From Mimachlamys varia (Eukaryota; Mollusca; Bivalvia; Pectinida; Pectinidae): a stretch of 64,000 bases of DNA. Shown one piece after another: positions 1 through 24,227 of the stretch (position 1 is the stretch's first letter; every line of letters begins with the position of its first letter). Under the pieces are notes generated by a model. The model saw only the letters and a program-made list of their open reading frames with translations, had not been told where the DNA came from and made no database searches. A program made the translations under genes and the position numbers. The DNA is taken from the NCBI GenBank assembly GCA_947623455.1, contig OX392529.1:9362001-9426000 (forward strand), in the 5' to 3' direction.

Positions 1-370
1 TTTTCGCCCAATTTGGTGCTTGACCGCTCAATTTTGCCGCCGCCATTTGACTAATTATACGAATCTCAACATGGTACGACATGAAACATTTTCTATATTT
101 TTTTTTAACCGTAACAGTTTAGATTATCAAACAATAAAATATTTATTTAATACCAAGATTTATTACTTAGCACATCAGTACCATAGATATATTTTTATTA
201 TCGTTTTCTATTTAAAAAAAAAACATTTCTTATGTTTTCTTGCGAATCGGCACGGAACCGGGAGCGGGATAGTGGTCACACGATTCGAAAAAAACTCACA
301 TGATTGCTCGCGTAAAAATAGAACCAGAAGCGCATATGTCGGGTAGCCGCGGTAAACAAATATTGGCTGA
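1..370 (+). repeat. direct repeat copy A (LTR-like pair)
   Basis: About 370 bp that recur with substitutions and small gaps at 1037-1392, same orientation, about 1.03 kb apart. Shared landmarks are the GCCGCCATT..GACTAATTATA block near the start, CTTGCGAATCGGCACGGAACC (241-261) and AACAAATATTGG near the end. The window edge hides the true left end. It could be a long terminal repeat of a small element or a tandem segmental duplication. Confidence 0.7.
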
Positions 371-479
371 CGAAATCAGAGTCACAAGACTAGACAAGAA
401 AGAAGCTGAAAGAGACTATTGAAAGATCGGAACAGATGCATCTGATCAACAAAAAGAAATACGACACCATCAAATAAAT

Positions 480-860
480 AAGAGAATACCGAAGCGTTAA
501 CAAAATCATAATCCAAACTCAAAATCGATTAAACTAGGGGCAAAATATGAACAAAGGAATGATTTACATGGAGACTCTTGTAAAAGTACAAGAGAATAAG
601 ACCAGGTGTTCCGGAAGAGTAAGCGTCTTCTGCTTCATTGACGACATCCGCCATGTAAATCTTTGTCACATCCATGTAAACATCAAGTTCTCCAAATGAG
701 AACCGAGTACCATTGTCAATCACAACAAGTAAACACACTAAAACGTCCATCTTCATATCACGTAAAGAACAGAATATTTCTCAATGAGACAAAGATGGCG
801 ACCATAAAACTTGCGCGAAGAGCATGGTTTGACGGACGAAGTGTGGTTGAGTTCACAGTG
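480..860 (-). repeat. dispersed repeat fragment, unnamed family (copy 1)
   Basis: Related sequence occurs at 8560-8790 (opposite orientation), 4965-5115 and 62695-62860. Read on the minus strand, 756-529 is open for 75 codons and includes DVTKIYMADVV and SSGTPGLIL, matched by a similar but stop-interrupted frame in the 8.6-kb copy. I do not recognise a protein family. It sits between the two direct repeats. Confidence 0.6.
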
Positions 861-904
861 CTTTCGGAAAAACGAAAACGTACAGCTTTACCGAACATAA
901 TCTT

Positions 905-920
905 ACATAATAATAATAAT
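905..920 (+). repeat. (TAA)n microsatellite
   Basis: Short run of TAA units. A second short ATA/TAA run lies at about 1437-1452 after the second direct repeat. Confidence 0.6.
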
Positions 921-1036
921 TAGCTCGTGGTTGGACCAATTGCTAAATGAAATATATTTTCTGAAGGCAAATGTTATTTTAATAAGGAAAATCAAGGTCT
1001 CGGCTGTGTCAATTAACAGGAAAGTACCTTAAAACG

Positions 1037-1392
1037 GCATTTTTCGCTGAATTTAGTGCTCGTTTGCTCAATTTCGTCGCCGCCATTCGACTAATTATAG
1101 GTCTCAACATGGTACAACATGACACATTTTCTATAATTTGTTTGACCTTAACATTTCAGAGTATCAAACAATAATATATTTATTTGATATCAAGATTTAT
1201 TACTTAGCACATCAGTACCATAGATATATTTTTATTATCGTTTTCTATGTTAAAAAAAATTCTTATGTTTTCTTGCGAATCGGCACGGAACCGGGAGCAG
1301 GATAGTGGTCACATGATTCGAAAACAATTCACGTGATTGCTGGTATAAAAATAGAACCGGAAGCGCAAATAAACAAATATTGGGTGACGTTC
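1037..1392 (+). repeat. direct repeat copy B (LTR-like pair)
   Basis: Second copy of the window-start repeat; similarity begins around TTTTCGCTGAATTTAGTGCT and stops after AACAAATATTGGGTGACG. The copies differ enough to be old. No recognisable gag, pol or integrase coding lies between them, so if this is an LTR element it is non-autonomous. Confidence 0.7.
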
Positions 1393-1570
1393 TTCATTCA
1401 CGTACACTGTAAGATTATTTGCTGAATAGCTTGTAATAATGATAATAATAATAACAGTTCGAGGTTCTTATATACCACTTTCTCAAGACTTTAAAGGCCG
1501 TCTCAAAATGATTCACAAATTATTATCCGTGATTATAACACAGTACGGGTAAACGTATCATGCTAAAAGA

Positions 1571-1636
1571 TACAACACAAGTGCCTTGACCGGGACTCGC
1601 ACTCGCAACCCTTAGATCACGAGCCCGGCGTCTACC
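1571..1636 (-). repeat. tRNA-derived SINE fragment
   Basis: Read on the minus strand this has GGGTTGCGAGTGCGAGTCCC, which resembles a pol III B box and T-arm, followed by GGTCAAGGCAC, with a tRNA-like GACGCCGGGCTCGTGATCTAA ahead of it. No intact acceptor stem, so it is a SINE remnant rather than a tRNA gene. It may be the same family as the piece at the window's right end. Confidence 0.5.
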
Positions 1637-1639
1637 TCT

Positions 1640-2470
1640 GTTTGTTTTTAGTACCTGTATTAGTTGTAAAGAAGGAAGTATATTCATGTCTACTGTTTTG
1701 TTATTTTAAAATGACTACTTTGTTAATAATTTTAGATCTATTGTTTTCATGCATACAAATGTACGCATTGTATTTTAAGTAAAATAAATGAATATAAGTC
1801 TTTATCTCATGCAAGCATATCTACACATGTACTTCGCCTGTTCTATAGCTGTTAGTTGTATTATTTACTAACTTCTCATTGGTACGACGCTATATTGTAT
1901 AATTGTATTTATGTTGCTTGGTTGAAACTTAATTTCATTTTGTGTGTAAAAGAAATTGCTATTTTTTGTGTTACTGTTGGCCAGCGTGAGTTAAGACTTA
2001 GGTAAAAAGTTTGTTTTTCGTTTTGGCCAATATGTATTAAATCTTCGTTTAATTATTTGTGTTTCATTTAGCCTGTGTGTTAAGTCTTTGGTTAATGTTT
2101 GATGTTTCATTTTCGTATGTTTGATACTTGTTTTTATTCACTGAAGAATTTCAATAAGTTGCCTATGTATCACAGTCTGGCTATTGTTACCAGGAAGGCA
2201 CGCCTGATGTTATTGCAGATTTATAAGATCACGTACGTTTTTAAGACTCTCGTAAAAGCCAAAAACATATAAGAATGTTTTTCCGGTTCTGTAAATAATT
2301 CATAAAATACCATTTCTGATAATAACAATATTGACAATACATGGTGAATGCATTATTTCGTCAAAGCCTCTTTCGCAAACATTTACATATACTTAATGCA
2401 AAACCAACGCGAATACCAAAGTATCTACAGGACAAACGTTCCTGCACAATATCACTCAAACAAGGACACT
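1640..2470. other. AT-rich intergenic, nothing recognised
   Basis: T-rich plus strand with no long frames, no recognisable repeat boundary and no RNA gene. Confidence 0.6.
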
Positions 2471-2474
2471 ATTG

Positions 2475-2605
2475 AACAAAACAGTATACATCAACTTATA
2501 TAATAAAACATATCCACTTATATAATTAAACACACCAACTTATATAATAAAACACACCGATGTATATATCAAAATGCACCGATTTATCTAGTAAAACACA
2601 CACAC
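2475..2605 (+). repeat. degenerate about 30-bp tandem repeat
   Basis: Four to five diverged units built around CTTATATAATAAAACA followed by a CACCGA/CACCAA spacer. Old, decayed minisatellite. Confidence 0.6.
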
Positions 2606-3455
2606 TGTACATTATCCCAAAATAGTGCGACATCCAAAGACTCAAAATATGAGTATGCTATAAATGTACAAAGATTGTATTGTGGCCGCAGGCACACAAA
2701 TAACTATAACAATAATAAATTGATAAATCAGTTTAAGGATATGCAATAAAACTTCTTTTTCTCAATTGTGCGATTTGTAGGAGCAATGCTGATTCGCAAA
2801 TATGATTGATAAGAAAAATACAATTGTCTTTTCACATCTTTCTTTTCTGAGTTTTGTTTTCTAGATTTGATCTATACAACACAATCAATTACAATGTAGA
2901 TACGAACATTCTTCTAATGGAAGTCTTCACATTTAAAAGTTAATATCAATTTAATTCACTGTTTTGCATTGAACTACATTTCAAAGTAAAGAAGGAACTT
3001 AAGGAGTTTACTAAATAGTCATTATGACATGCGACAGCATCATTTAAACGCGCAAAGCCATGATGTTTACGCTTTAACACTTCAAAAATCGTGTTTCCTT
3101 CAAACTCTATAAAAGGAACTGTGCAGTAACATAAAAACAATGCGCTCGCGTTCAGAGGAAACCAAAGCTATAAATAACAAAGTTGGCTGAACACATTACA
3201 CCTACGAGTTACAGTACTAAAGATAGTATACGCCACTGTAACATGGTAAACACGGTTAACATCCAAATGGTGCGTGTCAGGTAAGAAAATACGTCCTCAT
3301 ATAATATTGATGCGTTCCAACTTTACTTCAATTACTCATCTAATTGATAGTGTTATCAGGTGCAGACCGTATCAGCATCTATGTGGCGATAGACACCTTG
3401 TAACACGGTTATCAGGCCCCTATCGGCATGCACAAGCAAATGTTGACATGGTCCA
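2606..3455. other. intergenic, nothing recognised
   Basis: Mixed composition. Short chance frames at 2946-3140 (minus) and 3274-3516 (plus) show no recognisable family or codon pattern. Confidence 0.55.
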
Positions 3456-3459
3456 TGCA

Positions 3460-3900
3460 TGGCGTAACAATTATATTGTAGCATGGTCGCGATCAAGTGT
3501 AACAATTACGTGGTAACATAACCTCAGTCAAGTGTAACAATTACGTGGTAACATAACCTCAGTCAAGTGTAACAGTTACGTGGTAACATAGCCTCAATCA
3601 GGTGTAGCAGTTATATAGTAACCTGTCCACATTTACGTGTAAAAACTACATGTGTTCTGAATGATGTAACAATAATCAGATGAAATCGTTTCGGAGCAAT
3701 ACTCCAGTTAAGTGTACCACATACGTGATGACATACGACAAATGAAATGTAACAATTACATGGTGACACATTCTCATCAAGGTGTAACTGTGGTGTGTTG
3801 ACAGAGCCTGTATCAGGTCAAACTGTTACGTAGTTTGATAGCCCCAATAAGATGTTACAGGCTCGTGGTGACATGTCCTTTTGTCAGGTTTAACTTCGTC
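3460..3900 (+). repeat. degenerate about 35-bp tandem repeat
   Basis: Units contain AAGTGTAACAATTACGTGGT then AACATAACCTCAGTC. Two to three central units (about 3495-3600) are nearly identical, and similarity decays outward on both sides to about 3900. A decaying minisatellite of roughly a dozen units. Confidence 0.75.
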
Positions 3901-3904
3901 AGGA

Positions 3905-4960
3905 CACCACCCCAATATGGATCAAGCCATGTTCTTGAAGTTGAAACAATATCATTTTGATCATCCTTCATTAATTTTCAATCCATTTAATTTATATGGA
4001 ACTTGTCTGGCCCTAAAATAATCCATAATATTATTAATGTTGAAACGAATAGTGAACAAGAATTTGTTTACATTACGATGAGTTAAAAAAAACGGATAAT
4101 TGTTTTAACAGATAAACTTATTACTAATTACAATTTTACCGGGCTTTTTTGCAAGCACGACGATTGTTCTAGTATAGGTATGTAACGAGAAATAACAAAC
4201 ACATGTATATGCTATTTAGACGTGATATATATTTGGGTGTATAAGGTTTAGATTTTTTCCCAAAGATAGTTTAATAGTTATTTCTATTGATATGTATCTC
4301 AAAGTATCAATAGGTAATCAATTGATTCAAGTTAAACTTTTTTGTGGACTTAATTTAAGACGTCAATATTGGTTTAAGGAAATAAGTGACAATCTCTTTT
4401 CCCCTTCTGCTTGAATATTATGTCTTTTTTATTTTTAATGAGAGCTACTTTTTAAGAAAGGTGGACAGCAATATGAATGTATACTTGAAAGCTATCTTGG
4501 AAAATACTTCGTGAAAAAAAAAACACGATAAAAGCGAAGGAAGAAAGAATACGAGTGTTTAAAGTCCCGGAATTCAAATTTGTGTTGAGTTTGACGAAAG
4601 ATTTTCAAATAGACTGTTCATAATATTTGACTTGTTTTTGTTTTCAAACGAGACTGAATTTGTGGAAAAGCTGATCAGAATAGGTAACAAAATCCTTGCC
4701 AACTATCTCAAGTTCAATTTCAGATATGTCTACGCTGTGTTGTCCATAAATGAAATAAAAATTTGCTAACCACGTCGATCGAATATAAAGGACACAACAA
4801 ACTCTTCAACACCAGCAGTTTACGTCGATCTTTACTAAATGGACAGCTTACTGCTAAACTAAACAATAAACGTGACTATATAAATTTTCCGATCGGGAAC
4901 TGCCTTTTTCGTGATAGTAACGCCCCTGTTTCTCCAACCTGTGATGTTTACATGTCACAG
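3905..4960. other. AT-rich intergenic, nothing recognised
   Basis: No coding signal or repeat recognised; the frame at 4763-5050 runs into the dispersed repeat and is not a gene. Confidence 0.55.
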
Positions 4961-4964
4961 TTGA

Positions 4965-5115
4965 TTTGTTATCAAAATCTTTGTCACATCAATTTACGCA
5001 TCAATCCTCAAAATGAGAACCGAGTCATCATTGTCAATTACAACAAGTGAACATTCTCAATCACACAAAGATTCAGAATAGTTCTCTATGATATCAAGAT
5101 GACGACCATCTTGCC
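4965..5115 (-). repeat. dispersed repeat fragment (copy 2, partial)
   Basis: Matches 650-805 in the same orientation: shared ATCTTTGTCACATC, ATGAGAACCGAGT, CATTGTCAAT.ACAACAAGT and a diverged AAGATG.CGACCAT. Several indels. Confidence 0.55.
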
Positions 5116-7435
5116 CATGGTCGTCGTCAACCTGCATCTCTCGAGTCCCTGTGTCGTAAGTTTGTTCGTCAGCAGTTGACATCTATCTCGAAAGTCTCGA
5201 GAATCAACTGTGACATATAAACACCACAGGATGTAAATGACACGTAAAAATATAAAATAGAAAAAAATACACAAGCGTCAGCAATGGTAAATGGCACATC
5301 AGAAAAAAATAAAATGACATGTCACAACTGTGGTCTCAATTATAACAATTTCTTGTCTGTGTGTATGTTAAGTCATTGTAAATATATACTGTATTATATC
5401 ATTTGCCATCTTTAAATATTGTACTAATAATTTGTAGGGAAAGGGCTTAACATAAGTTGTTAAACTTGTGCCCAACTCCCATTGTATATAAATTACAATA
5501 AAATATGTTTAAATCAAAACAATTTCTTTTAACAAATTCTTAATAATCTTGAACTCATATTTGATATTGTCTGCCAGCTTCATGCTATGGAAGCACGAGA
5601 CAAAATTATTTGTTGTACTTTGTGGTTTATATGTTTCTATCACTATGTTGATAAACAATGTTTGTTAGAACAAATTATATCAGGTGATTTAAACAAAAAC
5701 ATTAGTTTAGACTTTGTAGACATTATTATTATAACGCGTAAACTCGCTCAAATCAGGTGGAACATGTGTGTCATAGTCACAATAATGTATTTGATTGCTT
5801 ACTCCGTTTCATCGGTTACCTATGACAGCCGCATTACCTGTGGTGTTATGGAGGATTGTATACAATGTAGGGAATTGTTTATAACTCCAATACCAAGATA
5901 AGTGTAGGGCATCAATTGATAACTTTTTAGGTTCTCAGTTGACACTCTTTAGAACTGTTATTGGTATCTCATAATGTTCTTTATTGTGTGAGCAAGGGAA
6001 GCAATAACATATATTTACTTAACTTATATGTCTTGTATACCTGTGGACATTGAATCATGACACTCTGACACGATACAATACGTTAATCAATAATTAAATT
6101 GATAACTGTTTTCAATAAATTAAGTCCAATTATACATTTATTAATTATTTCTATTATAATTACCAATCTACATATGAACAGATTGTTAGACTTATATAAA
6201 TAAAGCATGATGAAACTAATCAAATATTAAAATGCAGATTCTAATAATTATTAACAGAACGAGCAGAAACGGAAAGAACTACATTTGTAGGTCTGATTAT
6301 AAAGATTATGAAAAGGCGTTTTGAAATGCTTCATACATTGTAAAGGACCGGTTACTTTATAAATTGTATAGGCCCGAAAGGGAGTTTATGGTATGGCAGA
6401 AAATGCAAAGATAATGATATGTCGGTCTGCTCGTTTTTGTGCTCTGATCGATCTAAGATACCAATTTGAACAGGATAATCTTTTTAAGTTATGGAAGTAA
6501 AATTTCTCTATTTACTATTTTAACTCAGGAAATCAATTTCAGTTACCCCTATCCCTTATTTGTTATTACAAAATCCTCGTTTGCACCATTTTTTGCAGAT
6601 TCTACGCTTAAAACAGGTCTGGTTTTATTTTTTATTATGGGGTTTTCTTTCTGAAACCGTCAGAAAGACGGGAGTTGGTGTGCTTCATTTTTGTCCCTTT
6701 AATATTTCACAATTTCGAGTTAAAAAATGTTCCAGTTAGACTAAGTATATGAAACAAATACCAATTTGTATGATTATCCACTTTATAAACTTGTACAGCA
6801 AAGATGAGCTTGCTATAATTGCGAAACACTGATGGTTTTAAGAGATCCATCTATCATCACAATTTGGCCGTTCGCTTAGTGCAAAAAATACACAGAAATA
6901 CAAATTTTAAAGTTAGCCGCCGAATCGGTAATTTTTTTCTTTTTGTTAAATCATATAAAAAAGTTCTACAGGACACAGGAATTTATATTTTTGACATAAT
7001 TTTCAGATGCATAAATGCTATTAAAATTGATGCTACTTTCTTATACATAATACACACATTTCCGTAGTACACAATTTGAAATTATACAAACTAGTTTCAT
7101 TTTACTTCTAAATTCATAGAATAGAGGGTTTTACCCACCTGGCCCTTCCGATTCTACATTAGTTTAGAAATTTTGGATTCCCACCTTTTGGCCCCTAGCA
7201 TCACTAAAGAGTCATATGAGGACGAAACAGCTGTATGCTGCAGTTTAATTCATTTTTCGGCACACTGTATCTATTACTAAATTTAAGAGTGCAGCATATA
7301 TTATGTATGTTTGTGTTACGCCATCTTTCAATATTACAGAAAATGTTTAAATGCGATTAAAACGAGACTTGAACGAGACCTAAACATAAGAATACATCCT
7401 TTCAGTAAAGCATATATGATTATATGCGTTTACCG
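5116..7435. other. intergenic, nothing firmly recognised
   Basis: AT-rich. The 104-codon frame at 5587-5901 has hydrophobic patches but no signal, neighbour or homology that would make it a gene. A less AT-rich patch at 7125-7240 may be a further dispersed repeat. Confidence 0.5.
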
Positions 7436-7439
7436 TTTG

Positions 7440-7625
7440 TCCCCACTCGTTATAGCAAACACATATGTGCAAATTCGTTTACAGGTTTCGTTTTCCCTAA
7501 TTCAAGAAAACACACCTTGACATTTTCGCTTACTATTTTGTCTGATCTTACTCGTATTATAGAAAACACATATTTAAGAATTTGTTTACTGTTTTTGTTT
7601 CCACTAATTATTCACTCACATACTT
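7440..7625 (+). repeat. two-copy diverged direct repeat, about 105 bp period
   Basis: The block at about 7444-7505 (ACTCGTTATAGCAAACACAT) recurs at about 7549-7610 (ACTCGTATTATAGAAAACAC) and both end in a T-rich tract with CTAATT. Substitutions throughout. Confidence 0.45.
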
Positions 7626-7746
7626 TCCCGTAAAGTGTTTTCTCTCACCTCATTAAAACACTGAATTTTGCTATTGAATGTCGTCGATGAAGGAAGAGAC
7701 ACTTGTTTTTTTTACACACTTGGATTATGTTTTTTGGCTGTAGTTT

Positions 7747-7779
7747 GGGGGGTTTTTTTTGGGGGGGGGGGTAGAGGGG
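7747..7779 (+). repeat. G-run tract
   Basis: Six G, eight T, eleven G, then a further GGGG. It immediately precedes the 32-bp minisatellite and has G-quadruplex potential. Confidence 0.7.
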
Positions 7780-7821
7780 CAGTAAATTGGTCAGTGTTAA
7801 ATATACGTCGGTAAAAGTGTT

Positions 7822-8508
7822 CATATACAGCTAAACACATTGGTATCGTATAGAGTATACAGCTAAATACATTGGTGTGGTATAGAATATACAGCTAAAC
7901 ACATTGGTGTGGTATAGAATATACAGCTAAACACAATGGTGTGGTATAGAATATACAGCTAAACACATTGGCGTGGTATAGAATATACAGCTAAACACAT
8001 TGGTGTGGTATAGATTATACAGCTAAACACATTGGTGTGGTATAGAATATACAGCTAAACACATTGGTGTGGTATAGAATATACAGCTAAACACATTGGT
8101 GTGGTATAGAGTATACAGCTAAACACATTGGTGTGGTATAGAGTATACAGCTAAACACATTGGTGTGGTATAGAGTATACAGCTAAACACATTGGTGTGG
8201 TATAGAGTATACAGCTAAACACATTGGTGTGGTATAGAGTATACAGCTAAACACATTGTTATGGTATAAAGTATACCGCTAAACACATTGGTGTGGTATA
8301 GAGTATACAGCTAAACACATTGGTGTGGTACATGTATAGAGTATACAACTAAACACATTGGTGTGGTATAGAGTATACAACTAAACACATTGGTGTGGTA
8401 TAGAGTATACAGCTAAACACATTGTTATGGTATAAAGTATACAGCTAAACACATTGGTATGGTATAGAATATACAGCTAAACACATTGGTGTGGTACAGA
8501 GTATACAG
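7822..8508 (+). repeat. 32-bp minisatellite, about 21 copies
   Basis: The unit contains TATACAGCTAAACACATTGG followed by a TGTGGTATAGA-type block. Copies are mostly 1-3 substitutions apart. A CATTGTTATGGTATAAAG variant appears twice, 166 bp apart (five units plus a 6-bp insertion near 8329-8334), suggesting duplication of a five-unit block. About 3 kb past the barhl 3' end; non-coding. Confidence 0.95.
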
Positions 8509-8559
8509 AATAACAATGTGAAGAGAAGGCCTCGTTACGTTTTTGTCACTGCTTGTTTC

Positions 8560-8790
8560 CGGTAGGTCATTTAAAAGTAAAGACGTTCTCATTTTGAGGA
8601 TTGACGTTTACTTGGATGTGACCAAGATTTACACGGCGGGTGTCGTCGATGAAGCAAAAGGCGCTTACTCTTCTGGAACACCTGGTCTTATTCTCGTGTA
8701 GTTTTACAGGGATCTCCGTGTAAATCTTTCCTTTTTTCATATTTTGCCCCTAGTTTCGAGTTCAGATTATGGTTTTGTTGACGCTTCGGT
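8560..8790 (+). repeat. dispersed repeat fragment (copy 3)
   Basis: The reverse complement of copy 1 with substitutions: shared GTTTACWTGGATGTGAC, CTTACTCTTC.GGAACACCTG and CATATTTTGCCCCTAGTTT. The frame equivalent to copy 1's open frame has a TAG between SSGTPGLIL and the next block, so it is not functional coding. Confidence 0.65.
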
Positions 8791-8794
8791 ATCT

Positions 8795-9420
8795 CTATTT
8801 TTTAGCAAAATTAGTGCAATACAAAATATTTTTGCCAAGACAAACCTTCTTGTTCCATCGGCGTATAATCATAAAGCGCTGTAAAATGTCCAACAATTTA
8901 AAAACGGTCTCGTCAAATCGTACAATGTTCTTACAATCAACTAAATTCGAGAAAACTATATTATATTATATTTAGGCAGTAGCATTTTATATTCTGCTTA
9001 ATCATCAAGTATTTTAAGTTAGAGTGGTAATTAAGTTGTTGTACACTTTTCGGGGCTCTAGTCGGTGTTTCTGTATACTTAACGTGTCAGGAAGTACAGG
9101 TAATTGAATTAAGTGATTCCCTTGTTTAGACATATTGGACACATTCTTTTGGAAAATTATCAAAAACATATCGACACTGAGACAGGTTTGAACTGATAGT
9201 AGCAGATAGGACTTGATACACTATCTTGTAATTGTACGCTTCAACTCAATAGGATCTTTATTAATGTGCAAAATGACGTTAATGTTTCATATCGACTTTA
9301 CGATGGCCAGGGTGACACTGGTACAGATATACCTTCTGTGGATTTATCTGTTTATTTTGATTGTCATAGATAGGAACAGGCATTTAAATTCGTACACAAA
9401 CATTGCCTCACACTAAAAGG
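8795..9420. other. intergenic, nothing recognised
   Basis: Short chance frames only. Confidence 0.5.
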
Positions 9421-9424
9421 TTGT

Positions 9425-9670
9425 TGAAATATAATAAAGGAGGTTGACATCCCGATACACACACCTGGTGATTATTAGATCTAAGTTGATACTTCGTACT
9501 ATCACCGTACCATTCTTGATCAAATTTAGAGGTAAAAAAATCGGACAGATTATCAGTGCTGGGCCTAATCTTACACACTGCTCCTTCACTTACCAATGGA
9601 GAGATTTGAACAGTCACCGTCTCCAAATTCACCTAGCTAATATTCCCTATCATATTTCTCGCCACTTATC
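9425..9670 (-). repeat. candidate SINE
   Basis: On the minus strand a degenerate A-box-like TAGCTAGGTGAA is followed about 28 nt later by GTTCAAATCTC, a good match to a pol III B box, then by about 150 nt of body. No intact tRNA fold. No poly-A end or target duplications were identified, so this is tentative. Confidence 0.35.
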
Positions 9671-9671
9671 C

Positions 9672-11190
9672 ACAATAGTGTTTAAGGTATCTACAAAGAG
9701 AACGCCATTTGTCATGTCGCAGCTCCGGGTAAGGAAGAGCGTTGTGTGTATGGACACAATAACAAGTTTCGTCTATCTGGGTATAAATTTTATTATCTGA
9801 TAACCTGTCGCAATAAACTTAAAGGTTTCGTTAGAGTGCCATATTTGTAATCATTTTGTTAAGAATGGGAGGTATAATGGGGAAGGTGTCCGATTCCACC
9901 CTGTGTCACACATAGTTATTTTTTTAGATTTATTTGTAACAAAAAAACACATTGTCAACAGGTAACATTCATAGTCATAATTGAAGTCATCCGCTAACAC
10001 GGTATGGGACATACGGCCAGTGGGATACCCCATAGTAATAATGAGGTGGCCGAACTGCTTCGTAAATGATTATATTTATGTGTAGGCAAATGACACAATA
10101 CAATGAAGATAAAGAAGTTTGTCCTTTCATTTTTTATTAACTTCAAATTTCAATTGAGTGTGATATTTCGGGATAAAAAGAATAAAATTAAAAGATGGTT
10201 TACGATCAATGCACAAGTATGCAGCGTTTACTGAGAGTGTCATAAATAAGGTCTTGTTACCAATCATGACTTTAGCCTACTCAATGTCAGTCCCTGGTGT
10301 ACGGCCCATGTTATTAAGTCTTATACAGAGTACAAATCGTGATCTACGACACGTGGTTTTAGTCTCAACATACGCAAACTGATTGCAAGTAAAGATGTAT
10401 TTGTTTCTGGAATTTGAAAAATTCATTTATTGCATTTACATAGGTAATCTGTTACTGTAGGGTGCTAATAACAAAAGATTATTTTCCATTTCAACAAATT
10501 CGTTTATGTAAACAAGAAGATAATACGACAAAGTCGATACAAGCCCCCACTTATAACAGTTTTTCGTTTTATAATGCCATATGCCATGTTGTTTTCTTTT
10601 ATCGAGTAAATCCGAGGTGATCGGAGTCCATTTCATTACCCTGCCCTGATGTCGGCACGCTTCAAACGCCACTATCTATGAGCAAGTCCAAGATACAACT
10701 TATATTATGAATGCTCCTCGCTAGGGCGTAAATTTGAATGACGTTGACTTGTCGATAATCTTTTTATTATGAACGTTTTCACTTTGTAAGCCTTTGTAAA
10801 TAGGTCGTCGTAGATGAACAACAAGGGGTGTCTAACAACAGCTTGGCTGGTACTTCACAGCGTACATACTGGAATTAACAATCATTTCGTGGAGTAAAAT
10901 ATTCGCGAGTGAACCGTTTCACAAACAGCCACAAAGTGTGATTATTTTACTGTCAATGATTCATTTGAACATTTAGTCAGGATATTATTTATAGTGGTAT
11001 AATGGTAACCAGAATTTGTGACACGTCAACATCTCAATGAAGCGGTATATGAATAAATTATATATTTAATTAAATTGAAGCGTACATTGTGCATCTAGTA
11101 ATTCATAAAGAATGAAAGTATCATAACATCCCAATACAATAAAGAAGAATTTAGAAATAAAAACTTGAAGAGATATTGATATACATTTCA
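9672..11190. other. intergenic region downstream of barhl, nothing recognised
   Basis: AT-rich; the frames at 9851-10033 and 10436-10672 (minus) have no recognisable features. Confidence 0.5.
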
Positions 11191-11193
11191 ATT

Positions 11194-11199
11194 TTTATT
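11194..11199 (-). terminator. barhl: candidate barhl polyadenylation signal (AATAAA)
   Basis: This is the first canonical AATAAA found on the minus strand after the stop, about 610 nt downstream. Weaker ATTAAA variants lie much closer (11766-11771 and 11750-11755). Which is used cannot be told from sequence; the region is AT-rich so chance matches are likely. Confidence 0.3.
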
Positions 11200-11810
11200 C
11201 ATAACTATATGTAAAGATAAGTTCGTGACACACATTAATCACCATCGTTCCTCTTTGCATGTGAGATAATGAAAAAATGGATAAAAATCAAATGCAATAT
11301 TGAAGCACTTTAGACTTACGTTAGATATACGTTAACGTCTACCATTGTTTAGACAGACGTAAAGACTAGTAAGATACACTATACATGTACGCGTCGAGTA
11401 GTCATACCGATAACGTCATCTATATATATTCGCATATTTTAATAAAAATCATGAAAAATGGCCAAGACCGAACGTCTTTGGTGTAGTTAGGTGTACATTT
11501 CACATTGACAGTTTCGCAGAAGCAACGCTTTGATAGCCCTCCTCATTTCAATCAAATGGTTCTTCAGAGGAAAAATGAAAATGTTTCATCATTTTTTTGG
11601 GAATGGGGTTGTTTTAACCAACACTGTATTTTGTCACGGTTTCTACACACAATCGCAAACACTGTAATATTGATACTGTTTGTTTACAGAATCGCGCACC
11701 TATAGCCTTCCCTAACCCCACACATGACACCTGTCTCTCGATGCTATCATTTAATACGTATGTCATTTAATCACATTGTCATCATGGTTCATAATTGTAG
11801 CATATTTTCC

Positions 11811-24227
<12,417 letters not shown>

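Noticed and set aside
5587..5901. 104-codon frame with hydrophobic segments
   Set aside because: AT-driven composition, no recognisable domain, no splice or promoter context.
9590..9665. tRNA gene on the minus strand (B-box match)
   Set aside because: T-arm and acceptor stems do not pair and no anticodon arm is evident; kept only as a SINE candidate.
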